Shown in pieces: positions 1-6,097 of a DNA stretch of 7,504 nucleotides. Both the position numbers and the translations under genes were made by a program. Under the pieces are notes generated by a model, which worked only from the letters and a program-made list of their open reading frames with translations, ran no database searches and was not told where the DNA came from. Within the stretch, counting starts at the first letter, position 1; each line of letters starts with the position of its first letter. The stretch lies in assembly GCA_041859205.1 (NCBI GenBank), contig JBHEKU010000043.1, positions 1 to 7,504 on the forward strand, given 5' to 3'. Source of the stretch: JAFDZO01 sp041859205. GTDB lineage: Bacteria > Bacteroidota > Ignavibacteria > Tepidaquicellales > Tepidaquicellaceae.

Positions 1-198
1 AAAGAAACTGCAAAACATAATAGAGGAGAAAGAGAACTTACTGAAAAAGAAATTAACCGAATTGAATATTTGTACGAAACAGAAAATATTGGAAATCCTT
101 TAATGGGATATTCAATTGAGAATACAAATCAAAGTGTTGATGAAACAGTAAAAGAAGTTATGAATTATATTGAGGGAATTGCAAAGCCCTACTTGTAA
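1..198 (+). CDS. 3' end of an unidentified gene (C-terminal 65 residues)
   Basis: An open frame enters from the left edge and stops at TAA 196-198, giving 65 residues with no start in the window. The fragment is charged and helical in character: a Glu/Lys/Arg-rich stretch (HNRGERELTEKE, residues 6-17) is followed by GYSIENTNQSVDETVKEV. The pattern Ile-Glu/Asp-Asn-Thr-Asn-x-Ser-x-(Asp/Glu)-Glu-Thr-Val is reminiscent of the C-terminal segment of small P-loop kinases (adenylylsulfate-, shikimate- or cytidylate-kinase-like proteins). The nucleotide-binding loop would lie outside the window, so this is only a suggestion. The codons look normal for the surrounding DNA. The stop overlaps the 3' end of the opposing folC gene by 10 bp, so no terminator lies between them. 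I am fairly sure it is coding, but the identity is unknown. Confidence 0.6.
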   Translation, partial: KETAKHNRGERELTEKEINRIEYLYETENIGNPLMGYSIENTNQSVDETVKEVMNYIEGIAKPYL

Positions 199-1502
199 AA
201 TTTATTATACATTTCTAAAAACTCGCTCACTAAAAAGAAAGAGCCTGTTATTAAAATCTTATCCTTTTTATTTGCTAAATTTAGAGCATAAGTGAATGCA
301 TCGTTAAGATTCTGAACTGGAATAAATTTAGATTTATTCTTAACTGACTCAAACAATTTTTGTGGTTCTTCAGCACGTGGATAAAGCGGTCTTGTTAAAA
401 TAATTTTGGCGTCAAGCTTTGAAAGTATGTTCAAACATTTTTGATAATTCTTATCCTTCATCATACCAAAAAGTATAATTAGCTTTTTATACTTAAAATA
501 TTTAAGATTGGCTTTTATGTTTTCAAAGGCCTGCTCATTGTGAGAAACATCAGTTACAATTTTTAGAGATTGTTTTATTGTGTCAAACCGTCCGTAAAAA
601 TTGGAGTTAACTTCTATATTCGATAACCCTTTTTGAATTATATTTTTTGAAAAAGGAATTTTATTTTTATCGGATAGAGTTTCTATTGCCGTCAGTGCTG
701 TTCTTAAATTATTCAGCTGGTAATCTCCTATAACAGGAAAATTGAAATTTTGATTTTCGAATTTGAAATCTATTCCCTTTTCACTCCGCTTAGTTATTCT
801 GATTTCTTTCCTTGAAGAATTTATCAATTTAGAATTCATTGACTCTGCTTTCTTCCGGATTTCTTTTAACGCTGCCGGCTTTAAATTGCCTAAAACAACG
901 GGCATATTTTTCTTAATAATTCCGGCTTTTTCATAGGCGATTTTTTCGATTGTATCTCCTAGAAAATCTACGTGGTCTATTGCAATTGTTGTGATTATAG
1001 AAAGTTCAGGCATCAAAACATTCGTAGAATCAAGCCTTCCGCCAAGACCCGTTTCAATTACAGCGTAATCAACTTTTTTCTTTGAGAAATATTCAAATGC
1101 CATTGCAGTTGCGACTTCAAAAAAACTCGGCTCTATTTTTTTAATTAAAGGACTAATCTTATTCGTGAAATCAATAATAAACTTCTTCGAAGCCCATTCA
1201 CCGTGTACTAATATTCTCTCTCTGAAATCAGTTATGTGAGGAGATGTATATAATCCACACCGGAATCCTTTTTCAATCAGAATCGAGTTTATTATAGAAG
1301 AGACTGAGCCTTTTCCGTTTGTTCCTGCAATATGAATTGATTTAAAATTCTTCTCAGGATTTCCAAGAAAGTTTAAGAGCGTTCCTATATTGTTAAGATT
1401 ATACTTTATCCCTCTTCGTTCAAGTTTGAAAAGGTAATCTATAGTTTTATTGTAATCAGTAAACAAATTAATAATTTTTAGAGTGTAATTTACTTTAATC
1501 AT
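189..1502 (-). CDS. folC: FolC: folylpolyglutamate synthase / dihydrofolate synthase
   Basis: FolC is a cytoplasmic Mur-ligase-family enzyme. It adds glutamate to dihydropteroate and/or extends the glutamate tail of reduced folates, using ATP. Residue numbers count from the TTG at 1505. The P-loop GTNGKGS is at 61-67, followed by LYTSPH (85-90). The family blocks FFEVATAMAF (128-137), ETGLGGRLDSTN (151-162), DHVDFLG (177-183) and EKAGIIK (192-198) come next. The C-terminal domain shows GRFD (305-308), LFGMMKDKN (345-353), TRP...RAEEP (371-381) and ITGSFFLVSEF (419-429). At about 437 residues it is full length. I prefer ATG (1502-1500) over the TTG directly upstream (1505-1503), which would add one Met; neither has a Shine-Dalgarno sequence. 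The usual Asp-x-Ala-His-Asn motif reads DVSHN (319-323), a mild Ala-to-Ser change. The gene is divergent from nth and convergent with the gene at the left edge. Whether it has both activities or only one cannot be told from sequence. Confidence 0.95.
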   Translation of the reverse strand: MIKVNYTLKIINLFTDYNKTIDYLFKLERRGIKYNLNNIGTLLNFLGNPEKNFKSIHIAGTNGKGSVSSIINSILIEKGFRCGLYTSPHITDFRERILVHGEWASKKFIIDFTNKISPLIKKIEPSFFEVATAMAFEYFSKKKVDYAVIETGLGGRLDSTNVLMPELSIITTIAIDHVDFLGDTIEKIAYEKAGIIKKNMPVVLGNLKPAALKEIRKKAESMNSKLINSSRKEIRITKRSEKGIDFKFENQNFNFPVIGDYQLNNLRTALTAIETLSDKNKIPFSKNIIQKGLSNIEVNSNFYGRFDTIKQSLKIVTDVSHNEQAFENIKANLKYFKYKKLIILFGMMKDKNYQKCLNILSKLDAKIILTRPLYPRAEEPQKLFESVKNKSKFIPVQNLNDAFTYALNLANKKDKILITGSFFLVSEFLEMYNKFYK

Positions 1503-1575
1503 CAAACTAATTAAATGCTAAAGTCCCCTCTAATTAAATATTATGTGAGTATAATTTTAATTAATTTGTTCTTTT
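1503..1575. promoter_or_regulatory. Divergent intergenic region between folC and nth
   Basis: These 73 bp must hold the 5' signals of both divergent genes. On the plus strand a perfect TATAAT (1550-1555) lies 20 bp before the nth ATG, so transcription would begin with a leader of about 14 nt. No convincing -35 box sits upstream of it. A 10-bp direct repeat CTAATTAAAT occurs at 1507-1516 and 1530-1539. In such AT-rich DNA both could be chance. No folC promoter could be picked out on the minus strand. Confidence 0.35.
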
Positions 1576-2298
1576 ATGACTAAAAGAAAGCTACAAAGAA
1601 TAATTGATGCGCTAGAGAATGAATATCATTCGAAGACTACAGGATTCAGCATTAAAAATATTCTTAATGTACTTATTGCAATAAAGCTTTCACAGAACAC
1701 AACAGATAAGTCATCTCATAAGGCATATTCAAACTTACGTAACGAATATAAAACCTGGGAAGATGTTGCTAATGCCCCATTAAATAGGATTAAGGATTTG
1801 ATAAAAGTATGCGGACTTGCAAACACAAAAGCTCCGCAGATACAAAATATGCTGAAGGAAATGAAAGCTAAATATGGAAGCCTTAATCTGGATTTCTTTC
1901 ATAAAAAAAGCAACGATGAAATTTACGAAGAACTTCTGCAGCATAACGGTATCGGCGTAAAAACTATATCATGCGTACTTGCTTTTGCAATGGGAAGAAA
2001 TGTTTTTCCGGTTGATACACACGTTCACAGAATTTTAAACAGAACCGGAATAGTACAAACAAACACTGCGGAGAAAACATTTGAAGCAGCTACAGAAATT
2101 ATTCCCGATGAAGAAAAGGTTTCATTTCATACTAACCTTATAAAATTCGGACGCAACTATTGCAGGGCGATAAATCCTTTTTGCAATAAGTGTTTCATAT
2201 ACAAAGAGTGTGAATGGCCCGAAAAGAAATTTTACAAAGGGGCTAATAAAGAAACAGAGATAAAAGAAAATAATTTTATTATAGTAGAGCATATTTAA
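1576..2298 (+). CDS. nth: Endonuclease III-family DNA glycosylase/AP lyase (HhH-GPD, 4Fe-4S)
   Basis: This base-excision-repair enzyme of the HhH-GPD superfamily removes damaged pyrimidines and nicks abasic DNA by beta-elimination. The helix-hairpin-helix is HNGIGVKTIS (123-132), with the expected catalytic Lys129. VDTHVHRILNR (146-156) supplies the conserved Asp147. The iron-sulfur loop is complete: Cys196-x6-Cys203-x2-Cys206-x5-Cys212. At 240 residues it is slightly longer than the E. coli enzyme because of a polar tail after residue 216. Two segments depart from textbook Nth: SQNTTDKS (39-46) where E. coli has SAQATD, and HNGIGVKT where LPGVGRKT is usual. It may therefore belong to an Nth-related subfamily with different lesion preference, and the nth symbol should be read at family level. 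The ATG start has no Shine-Dalgarno sequence. The GT9 gene follows after 3 bp, probably co-transcribed. Confidence 0.88.
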   Translation: MTKRKLQRIIDALENEYHSKTTGFSIKNILNVLIAIKLSQNTTDKSSHKAYSNLRNEYKTWEDVANAPLNRIKDLIKVCGLANTKAPQIQNMLKEMKAKYGSLNLDFFHKKSNDEIYEELLQHNGIGVKTISCVLAFAMGRNVFPVDTHVHRILNRTGIVQTNTAEKTFEAATEIIPDEEKVSFHTNLIKFGRNYCRAINPFCNKCFIYKECEWPEKKFYKGANKETEIKENNFIIVEHI

Positions 2299-2301
2299 AA
2301 T

Positions 2302-3351
2302 TTGATTTTAGATAAAAATAAAATACAGAAGATACTTGTAATAAAATTCGGTGGCATGGGAGATATTCTTCTTACTACTCCCGTTCTTCCTAATCTTAAG
2401 GCATACTTTCCTAAAGCTGAAATTTACTTCCTCACACTTGAACACTCACGCGATTTGCTTTTCGATAATCCTTATCTAACAAGGGCATTCACATATACTC
2501 CCAGTGAGGACGACTCACTTTTTCTGATACGGACAATCAGAAAACAAAAATATGATTTAGTAATAGACCTATACTGCAATCCCCGCACTGCAATGATAAC
2601 GTTCTGCAGCGGAGCAAAATACCGGTTTGGTTTCCGTTTCCGAGGAAGAAAGTACGCTTATAATATTATGACTGACGGCAGAGGAGGTGAAGTGCATAAT
2701 ATAGATTTCAACTTAGATGCATTAAGAAAACTTGAGATTCCAATTTTTACAAAGGATATGTTTATACCCGTGAACATAGTTCATAAAGAATTTGCAGAGG
2801 AGTTTATAAATAGCAACAATATTAAAGGCAAACCTATTATAGGAATTTCAAAAACCGGCGGTTGGGAATCAAAGAGATATAAAACTGCCGACTACATAAT
2901 TCTCCTGAAGGAGCTGAATAAGATTTACGACGCTAATTATTTATTAATATGGGGAACAAAGAAAGAACGTGAAGACTGCGAAGCGATTAACAAAGAATTC
3001 CCTGATAATACTTTTATAATACCGGATAGTCCTTTAAAATATCTTGCTGCACTTATAGAACGATGCGATATAATTATCGGCAATGATTCGGGTCCATTGC
3101 ACATTGCATGCGCTATGAAAATTCCTGTGCTTGGAATTTACGGACCGACAAATCCTGCTCTGCAGGGACCATATGGGGATAAAAATCTTACAATTGTAAA
3201 TGAAAACTTAAATTGTTTATATTGTAGTTTACTTGATTGCCCAATTGGAAATATTTGCATGACTGAACTGGATAAAGGAAAAATTATAGATAAGATTAAA
3301 ATATTAATGGAAAGACTTCTGAATTCAGAAGTCAGGATTCAGAAGTCATAA
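2302..3351 (+). CDS. Glycosyltransferase family 9 (ADP-heptose:LPS heptosyltransferase-like)
   Basis: This is a GT9-type GT-B glycosyltransferase, a family that transfers heptose from ADP-heptose to lipopolysaccharide core or related surface glycans at the inner face of the membrane. The N-terminal Rossmann motif ILVIKFGGMGDILLTTPVL (11-29) is diagnostic. The C-terminal half carries the family sugar-nucleotide signature GNDSGPLHIA (260-269) followed by GIYGPTNP (278-285). A four-Cys cluster follows, at 305, 308, 313 and 319 (C-x2-C-x4-C-x5-C), as in many family members. The start is TTG at 2302: the nth stop at 2296-2298 is in the same frame, and the Rossmann strand begins by residue 11, so no other standard start fits. 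The last dozen codons (from about R338) are made of a repeat sequence and are probably not part of the fold. Heptose as the true donor is inferred from family only. No other LPS genes are nearby. Confidence 0.88.
   Translation: MILDKNKIQKILVIKFGGMGDILLTTPVLPNLKAYFPKAEIYFLTLEHSRDLLFDNPYLTRAFTYTPSEDDSLFLIRTIRKQKYDLVIDLYCNPRTAMITFCSGAKYRFGFRFRGRKYAYNIMTDGRGGEVHNIDFNLDALRKLEIPIFTKDMFIPVNIVHKEFAEEFINSNNIKGKPIIGISKTGGWESKRYKTADYIILLKELNKIYDANYLLIWGTKKEREDCEAINKEFPDNTFIIPDSPLKYLAALIERCDIIIGNDSGPLHIACAMKIPVLGIYGPTNPALQGPYGDKNLTIVNENLNCLYCSLLDCPIGNICMTELDKGKIIDKIKILMERLLNSEVRIQKS
3314..3347. repeat. Palindrome plus direct repeat forming the 3' end of the GT9 gene
   Basis: Positions 3314-3333 form a perfect 20-bp palindrome centred on GAATTC. 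Its right half, ATTCAGAAGTC (3323-3333), recurs at 3337-3347. The left arm GACTTCTGAAT (3314-3324) can therefore pair with either copy, giving two mutually exclusive hairpins. The second would have an 11-bp stem and a 12-nt loop. No T-tract follows, so it is not a typical intrinsic terminator. It lies inside the coding frame and encodes the final NSEVRIQKS. From memory, similar GAATTCAGAAGTC strings and RIQNSE-type protein tails recur as dispersed low-complexity repeats in some bacterial genomes, but I could not check this here. Confidence 0.7.
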
Positions 3352-3439
3352 TTACCCTCAACTTAGATATAGTTTATTTATCAATTAATACCTTAGAAGA
3401 AATTATTTATTATTAATTACTAATTATTAATTAAGCAAA

Positions 3440-4810
3440 ATGCAGGAAAACACTACCGTTTCCAACAAGATGCCGAAAGGCATTCCCTACATCATCGGTA
3501 ATGAGCTTGCTGAACGGTTCAGTTATTACGGAATGAAAACAATTCTCGTTGTTTTCATGACACAATATATAATGAACCACAGCGGGCAAAAAGATTTAAT
3601 GAGTGAAGGAGATGCTACAACTTGGTACCATCTTTTCAGTATGGCAAATTATTTTTTCCCTATAGTCGGAGCTCTTCTTTCTGATATCCTATGGGGTAAA
3701 TACAAAACTATAATTACTCTTTCAATAGTATATTGTCTTGGTCATCTTGCACTGGCGATTGATGATACACGGATAGGCTTAAGCATAGGACTTACATTAA
3801 TTGCAATTGGTTCCGGCGGTATTAAGCCCTGCGTTTCAGCTCACGTCGGCGATCAGTTTCAGCAAAAAAATAAACACCTCATAGAAAAGATATTCAGTAT
3901 TTTTTATCTTTCAATAAATTTAGGAGCAGCTGTCTCTTCATTACTTACTCCTTTGCTGCTCGAAAATTACGGACCGCATCTTGCTTTTGGCGTTCCCGGA
4001 TTATTAATGCTTATTGCAACAATAGTATTTTACAGAGGTCATAAAGTATTTATCGCAATTAAGCCTGCCGGTTGGGAAGCATATAAAAAAGATCTGCTTA
4101 GTCCAAAAGGAAAAAAAGCAATTCTGAACCTAAGCATAATGTATATTTTCATTGCTGTGTTCTGGTCTCTTTTTGATCAGACCGGCTCTTCATGGGTAAT
4201 TCAGGCTGAAAAAATGGATAAGTTTGTAAATTTAGGATTCGTAAAATTTGAACTTCTCGCTTCACAAATTCAGGCAATTAACCCTCTCTTAATTTTAATT
4301 TTTGTTCCGTTATTTTCATATTATATTTATCCAAAGGTAAATAAAATTTGGCCGCTTACTCCATTAAGAAAAATTTCAACAGGTTTATATATTACAGCCG
4401 GTTCATTTGCAATGATTGCCATTGCGCAGCATTTAATAGATGCGGGCGGCACGCCAAGCATCATGCTGCAATTCTTCGCATACATGATTCTAACCATAGC
4501 CGAAATTATGGTTTCAATCACAGGACTTGAATTTTCTTACACCCAGGCACCAAATACAATGAAATCTTTTATAATGGGATTGTGGCTGCTTTCAGTTTCA
4601 TTAGGAAATTTAATCGCAGCATTAGTGAACCAATTTGTTTCAAGCCTGAAAGATGCTTCAGGTGGTTTCACTGCTCTTTACTTCTGGTTCTTCGTTGGCT
4701 TAATGCTGTTCACGGCTATATGTTTCACTTTCGTTGCATTAAGATATAAAGAAGAGAGTTACATACAGGATAGAAAAGATGCTATGGATCCTGCTTTGGT
4801 TGAAAATTAA
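3440..4810 (+). CDS. POT/PTR2-family proton-dependent oligopeptide transporter
   Basis: This inner-membrane major-facilitator protein couples uptake of di- and tripeptides to proton entry. The TM1 signature ExxERFxYYG is at 22-31 (ELAERFSYYG). The two PTR2 family signatures are GSGGIKPCVSAHVGDQF (124-140) and FYLSINLGA (155-163). FDQTGSSW (245-252) and the TM10-like EFSYTQAP (364-371) are further POT landmarks. Hydrophobic segments by eye number about 12, with a polar linker around 200-227 separating the halves. At 456 residues it is near the short end for bacterial POTs, consistent with 12 helices rather than the 14 of E. coli DtpA. The ATG start is preceded by a purely AT-rich leader with no Shine-Dalgarno sequence. 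The 88-bp gap after the GT9 gene is too AT-rich to call a promoter in, so co-transcription is unresolved. A strong terminator ends the unit. Substrate range cannot be read from the sequence. Confidence 0.93.
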   Translation: MQENTTVSNKMPKGIPYIIGNELAERFSYYGMKTILVVFMTQYIMNHSGQKDLMSEGDATTWYHLFSMANYFFPIVGALLSDILWGKYKTIITLSIVYCLGHLALAIDDTRIGLSIGLTLIAIGSGGIKPCVSAHVGDQFQQKNKHLIEKIFSIFYLSINLGAAVSSLLTPLLLENYGPHLAFGVPGLLMLIATIVFYRGHKVFIAIKPAGWEAYKKDLLSPKGKKAILNLSIMYIFIAVFWSLFDQTGSSWVIQAEKMDKFVNLGFVKFELLASQIQAINPLLILIFVPLFSYYIYPKVNKIWPLTPLRKISTGLYITAGSFAMIAIAQHLIDAGGTPSIMLQFFAYMILTIAEIMVSITGLEFSYTQAPNTMKSFIMGLWLLSVSLGNLIAALVNQFVSSLKDASGGFTALYFWFFVGLMLFTAICFTFVALRYKEESYIQDRKDAMDPALVEN

Positions 4811-4838
4811 TATCATATAAAAAATATTGAAAACATTT

Positions 4839-4875
4839 AGGCCTGACTGAAGAAATTTTGTCAGGCCTTTTTTTT
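4839..4875 (+). terminator. Rho-independent terminator after the peptide transporter
   Basis: A perfect 9-bp stem, AGGCCTGAC (4839-4847) with GTCAGGCCT (4860-4868), encloses a 12-nt loop and runs straight into eight T residues (4868-4875). It begins 28 bp after the transporter stop. It should separate transcription of the upstream genes from prs. Confidence 0.92.
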
Positions 4876-4958
4876 ATTTCATATTACTTCAAAGTTAATT
4901 GAATGTAAAATCCTGTTTGATTAATTTATTGGACTTCTTAAAGCATCATTCCTAGACA

Positions 4959-5894
4959 ATGTCAAATCTCAAAGTTTTTTCAGGAAGAAATTCCGAATAC
5001 CTTGCTAAAAAAATAGCAGGCAAACACGGTATTAAATTAGGCGACGTATCAATCAAAACTTTTTCAGATGGTGAACTTTGGGTAAAGTATGAAGAAAATA
5101 TCCGCGGCGCAGATCTTTTCATTATACAATCTACAAATCCTCCGTTCGATAATTTGTTCGAGCTTCTCGTTATGATTGACGCTGCGCGCAGAGCTTCTGC
5201 AAGAAGAATAAACGCAGTCATTCCTTACTTCGGCTATGCAAGGCAGGATAGAAAAGATCAGCCCCGCGTTGCCATTACAGCAAAGCTAGTTGCGAACCTT
5301 ATCACCAATGCAGGAGCAGACAGAGTTATAACCATGGATTTACACGCTCCGCAGGTGCAGGGCTTCTTCGATATTCCTGTTGACCACTTGTACTGCTCGC
5401 AAGTATTTATGGAGAGCTTCAAGAAAATGAAAATCCCGAATCTTGCTATCGCTACTCCCGATGTAGGCGGAATAAAAATGGCAAGGGCTTATGCAAAAAG
5501 ACTTCATGCTGATTTAATTGTAATTGATAAAAGAAGACCAAAGCCTAACGTTGCGGAAGTAATGAATATCATCGGAGATGTTGAAGGCAAAAACGTTTTA
5601 ATAGTAGATGACTTAATCGATACAGGCGGTACTTTTGTGAATGCTGTCGAAGCTTTAAAATTAAATGGAGCATTAAATGTTTATGGAGCATGTACGCATG
5701 CTGTATTTTCAGGTAACGCAATTCAAAGAATTAATGATTCCTCAATAAAGAAGTTATATGTATCGGATACTTTACCTTTAAAAGAAAAATCACCAAAGAT
5801 TGAAGTTAAAAGCATTGCTTCTTTATTTGCAGAGGCAATTGTAAGGACTAATAAAGACCAGTCTATTACATCGCTTTTTGATAACCTGACCTAA
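4959..5894 (+). CDS. prs: Ribose-phosphate pyrophosphokinase (PRPP synthetase, class I)
   Basis: This cytoplasmic enzyme makes 5-phosphoribosyl 1-diphosphate from ribose 5-phosphate and ATP. PRPP feeds purine, pyrimidine, NAD, histidine and tryptophan synthesis. Visible family blocks are FSGRNSEYLAKKIA (7-20), FSDGELWVKYEENIRG (35-50), PYFGYARQDRK (89-99, the ATP-contacting region), MDLHAPQVQGFFDIPVDHLY (126-145, including the metal-binding His129), and KRRP (191-194, flexible-loop catalytic Lys/Arg). The PRPP-binding loop is LIVDDLIDTGGT (214-225). The C-terminus SITSLF matches the usual SISSLF-type ending. At 311 residues it is full length and looks intact. The ATG at 4959 has no Shine-Dalgarno sequence. 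The gene lies downstream of a terminator, so it needs its own promoter in 4876-4958, where I saw no clear boxes. The rplY and pth genes that often follow prs in bacteria are absent here. Confidence 0.96.
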   Translation: MSNLKVFSGRNSEYLAKKIAGKHGIKLGDVSIKTFSDGELWVKYEENIRGADLFIIQSTNPPFDNLFELLVMIDAARRASARRINAVIPYFGYARQDRKDQPRVAITAKLVANLITNAGADRVITMDLHAPQVQGFFDIPVDHLYCSQVFMESFKKMKIPNLAIATPDVGGIKMARAYAKRLHADLIVIDKRRPKPNVAEVMNIIGDVEGKNVLIVDDLIDTGGTFVNAVEALKLNGALNVYGACTHAVFSGNAIQRINDSSIKKLYVSDTLPLKEKSPKIEVKSIASLFAEAIVRTNKDQSITSLFDNLT

Positions 5895-5898
5895 TCAT

Positions 5899-6000
5899 TT
5901 AACCACAGAGAACACAGAATTCATCACGAAGAACACAGAGCAGTAATAATTGAATTTTCTCTGTGCTCTCTGTGAAATTCTTTGTGTTCTCTGTGGTTAA
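5899..6000. repeat. 102-bp imperfect inverted repeat between prs and the E2 gene
   Basis: The outer arms are perfect over 18 bp: TTAACCACAGAGAACACA at 5899-5916 and its complement at 5983-6000. The inner arms are imperfect: GAACACAGAG (5931-5940) faces CTCTGTGCTC (5960-5969), with small bulges between. A central loop of about 17-19 nt is AT-rich. Each arm itself contains degenerate repeats of a (G/A)A(A/G)CACAGAG unit. It starts five bases after the prs stop codon and would form a long hairpin in the prs transcript. There is no open frame or transposase inside and no evident target-site duplication. It resembles a REP- or MITE-like dispersed palindrome. Copy number cannot be judged from one window. 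Confidence 0.8.
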
Positions 6001-6029
6001 GCTAGAGTTTTTAGGGGCTTTTTAGTAAA

Positions 6030-6058
6030 TTGAAACCCTCTCAAATTATAGGTATTTT
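6030..6058 (+). promoter_or_regulatory. Possible sigma-70-like promoter for the E2 gene
   Basis: TTGAAA (6030-6035) and TATTTT (6053-6058) are spaced by 17 bp, which would start transcription around 6065 with a leader of about 30 nt. The -35 box matches the consensus at five of six positions and the -10 box at four. If the organism uses the Bacteroidota-type housekeeping sigma factor the match may be meaningless, because this DNA is AT-rich. Confidence 0.3.
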
Positions 6059-6097
6059 TACAGAACATAAAATTTTAATTACTTTAAATACTAAATA

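Noticed and set aside
2302..3351. The four-cysteine cluster near the GT9 C-terminus as a novel metal site
   Set aside because: Similar Cys-rich C-terminal segments are common in heptosyltransferase-family proteins, so it is a family trait and not a special feature of this gene.
3352..3439. Possible promoter or small gene in the AT-only stretch before the peptide transporter
   Set aside because: The stretch is low-complexity TAATTA-type sequence in which -10-like boxes occur by chance. No open frame or defined -35/-10 pair stands out.
4952..5221. 89-codon minus-strand open frame over the start of prs
   Set aside because: It lies opposite conserved prs motifs, has no recognisable domain or leader, and is best explained as a shadow of the prs reading frame.
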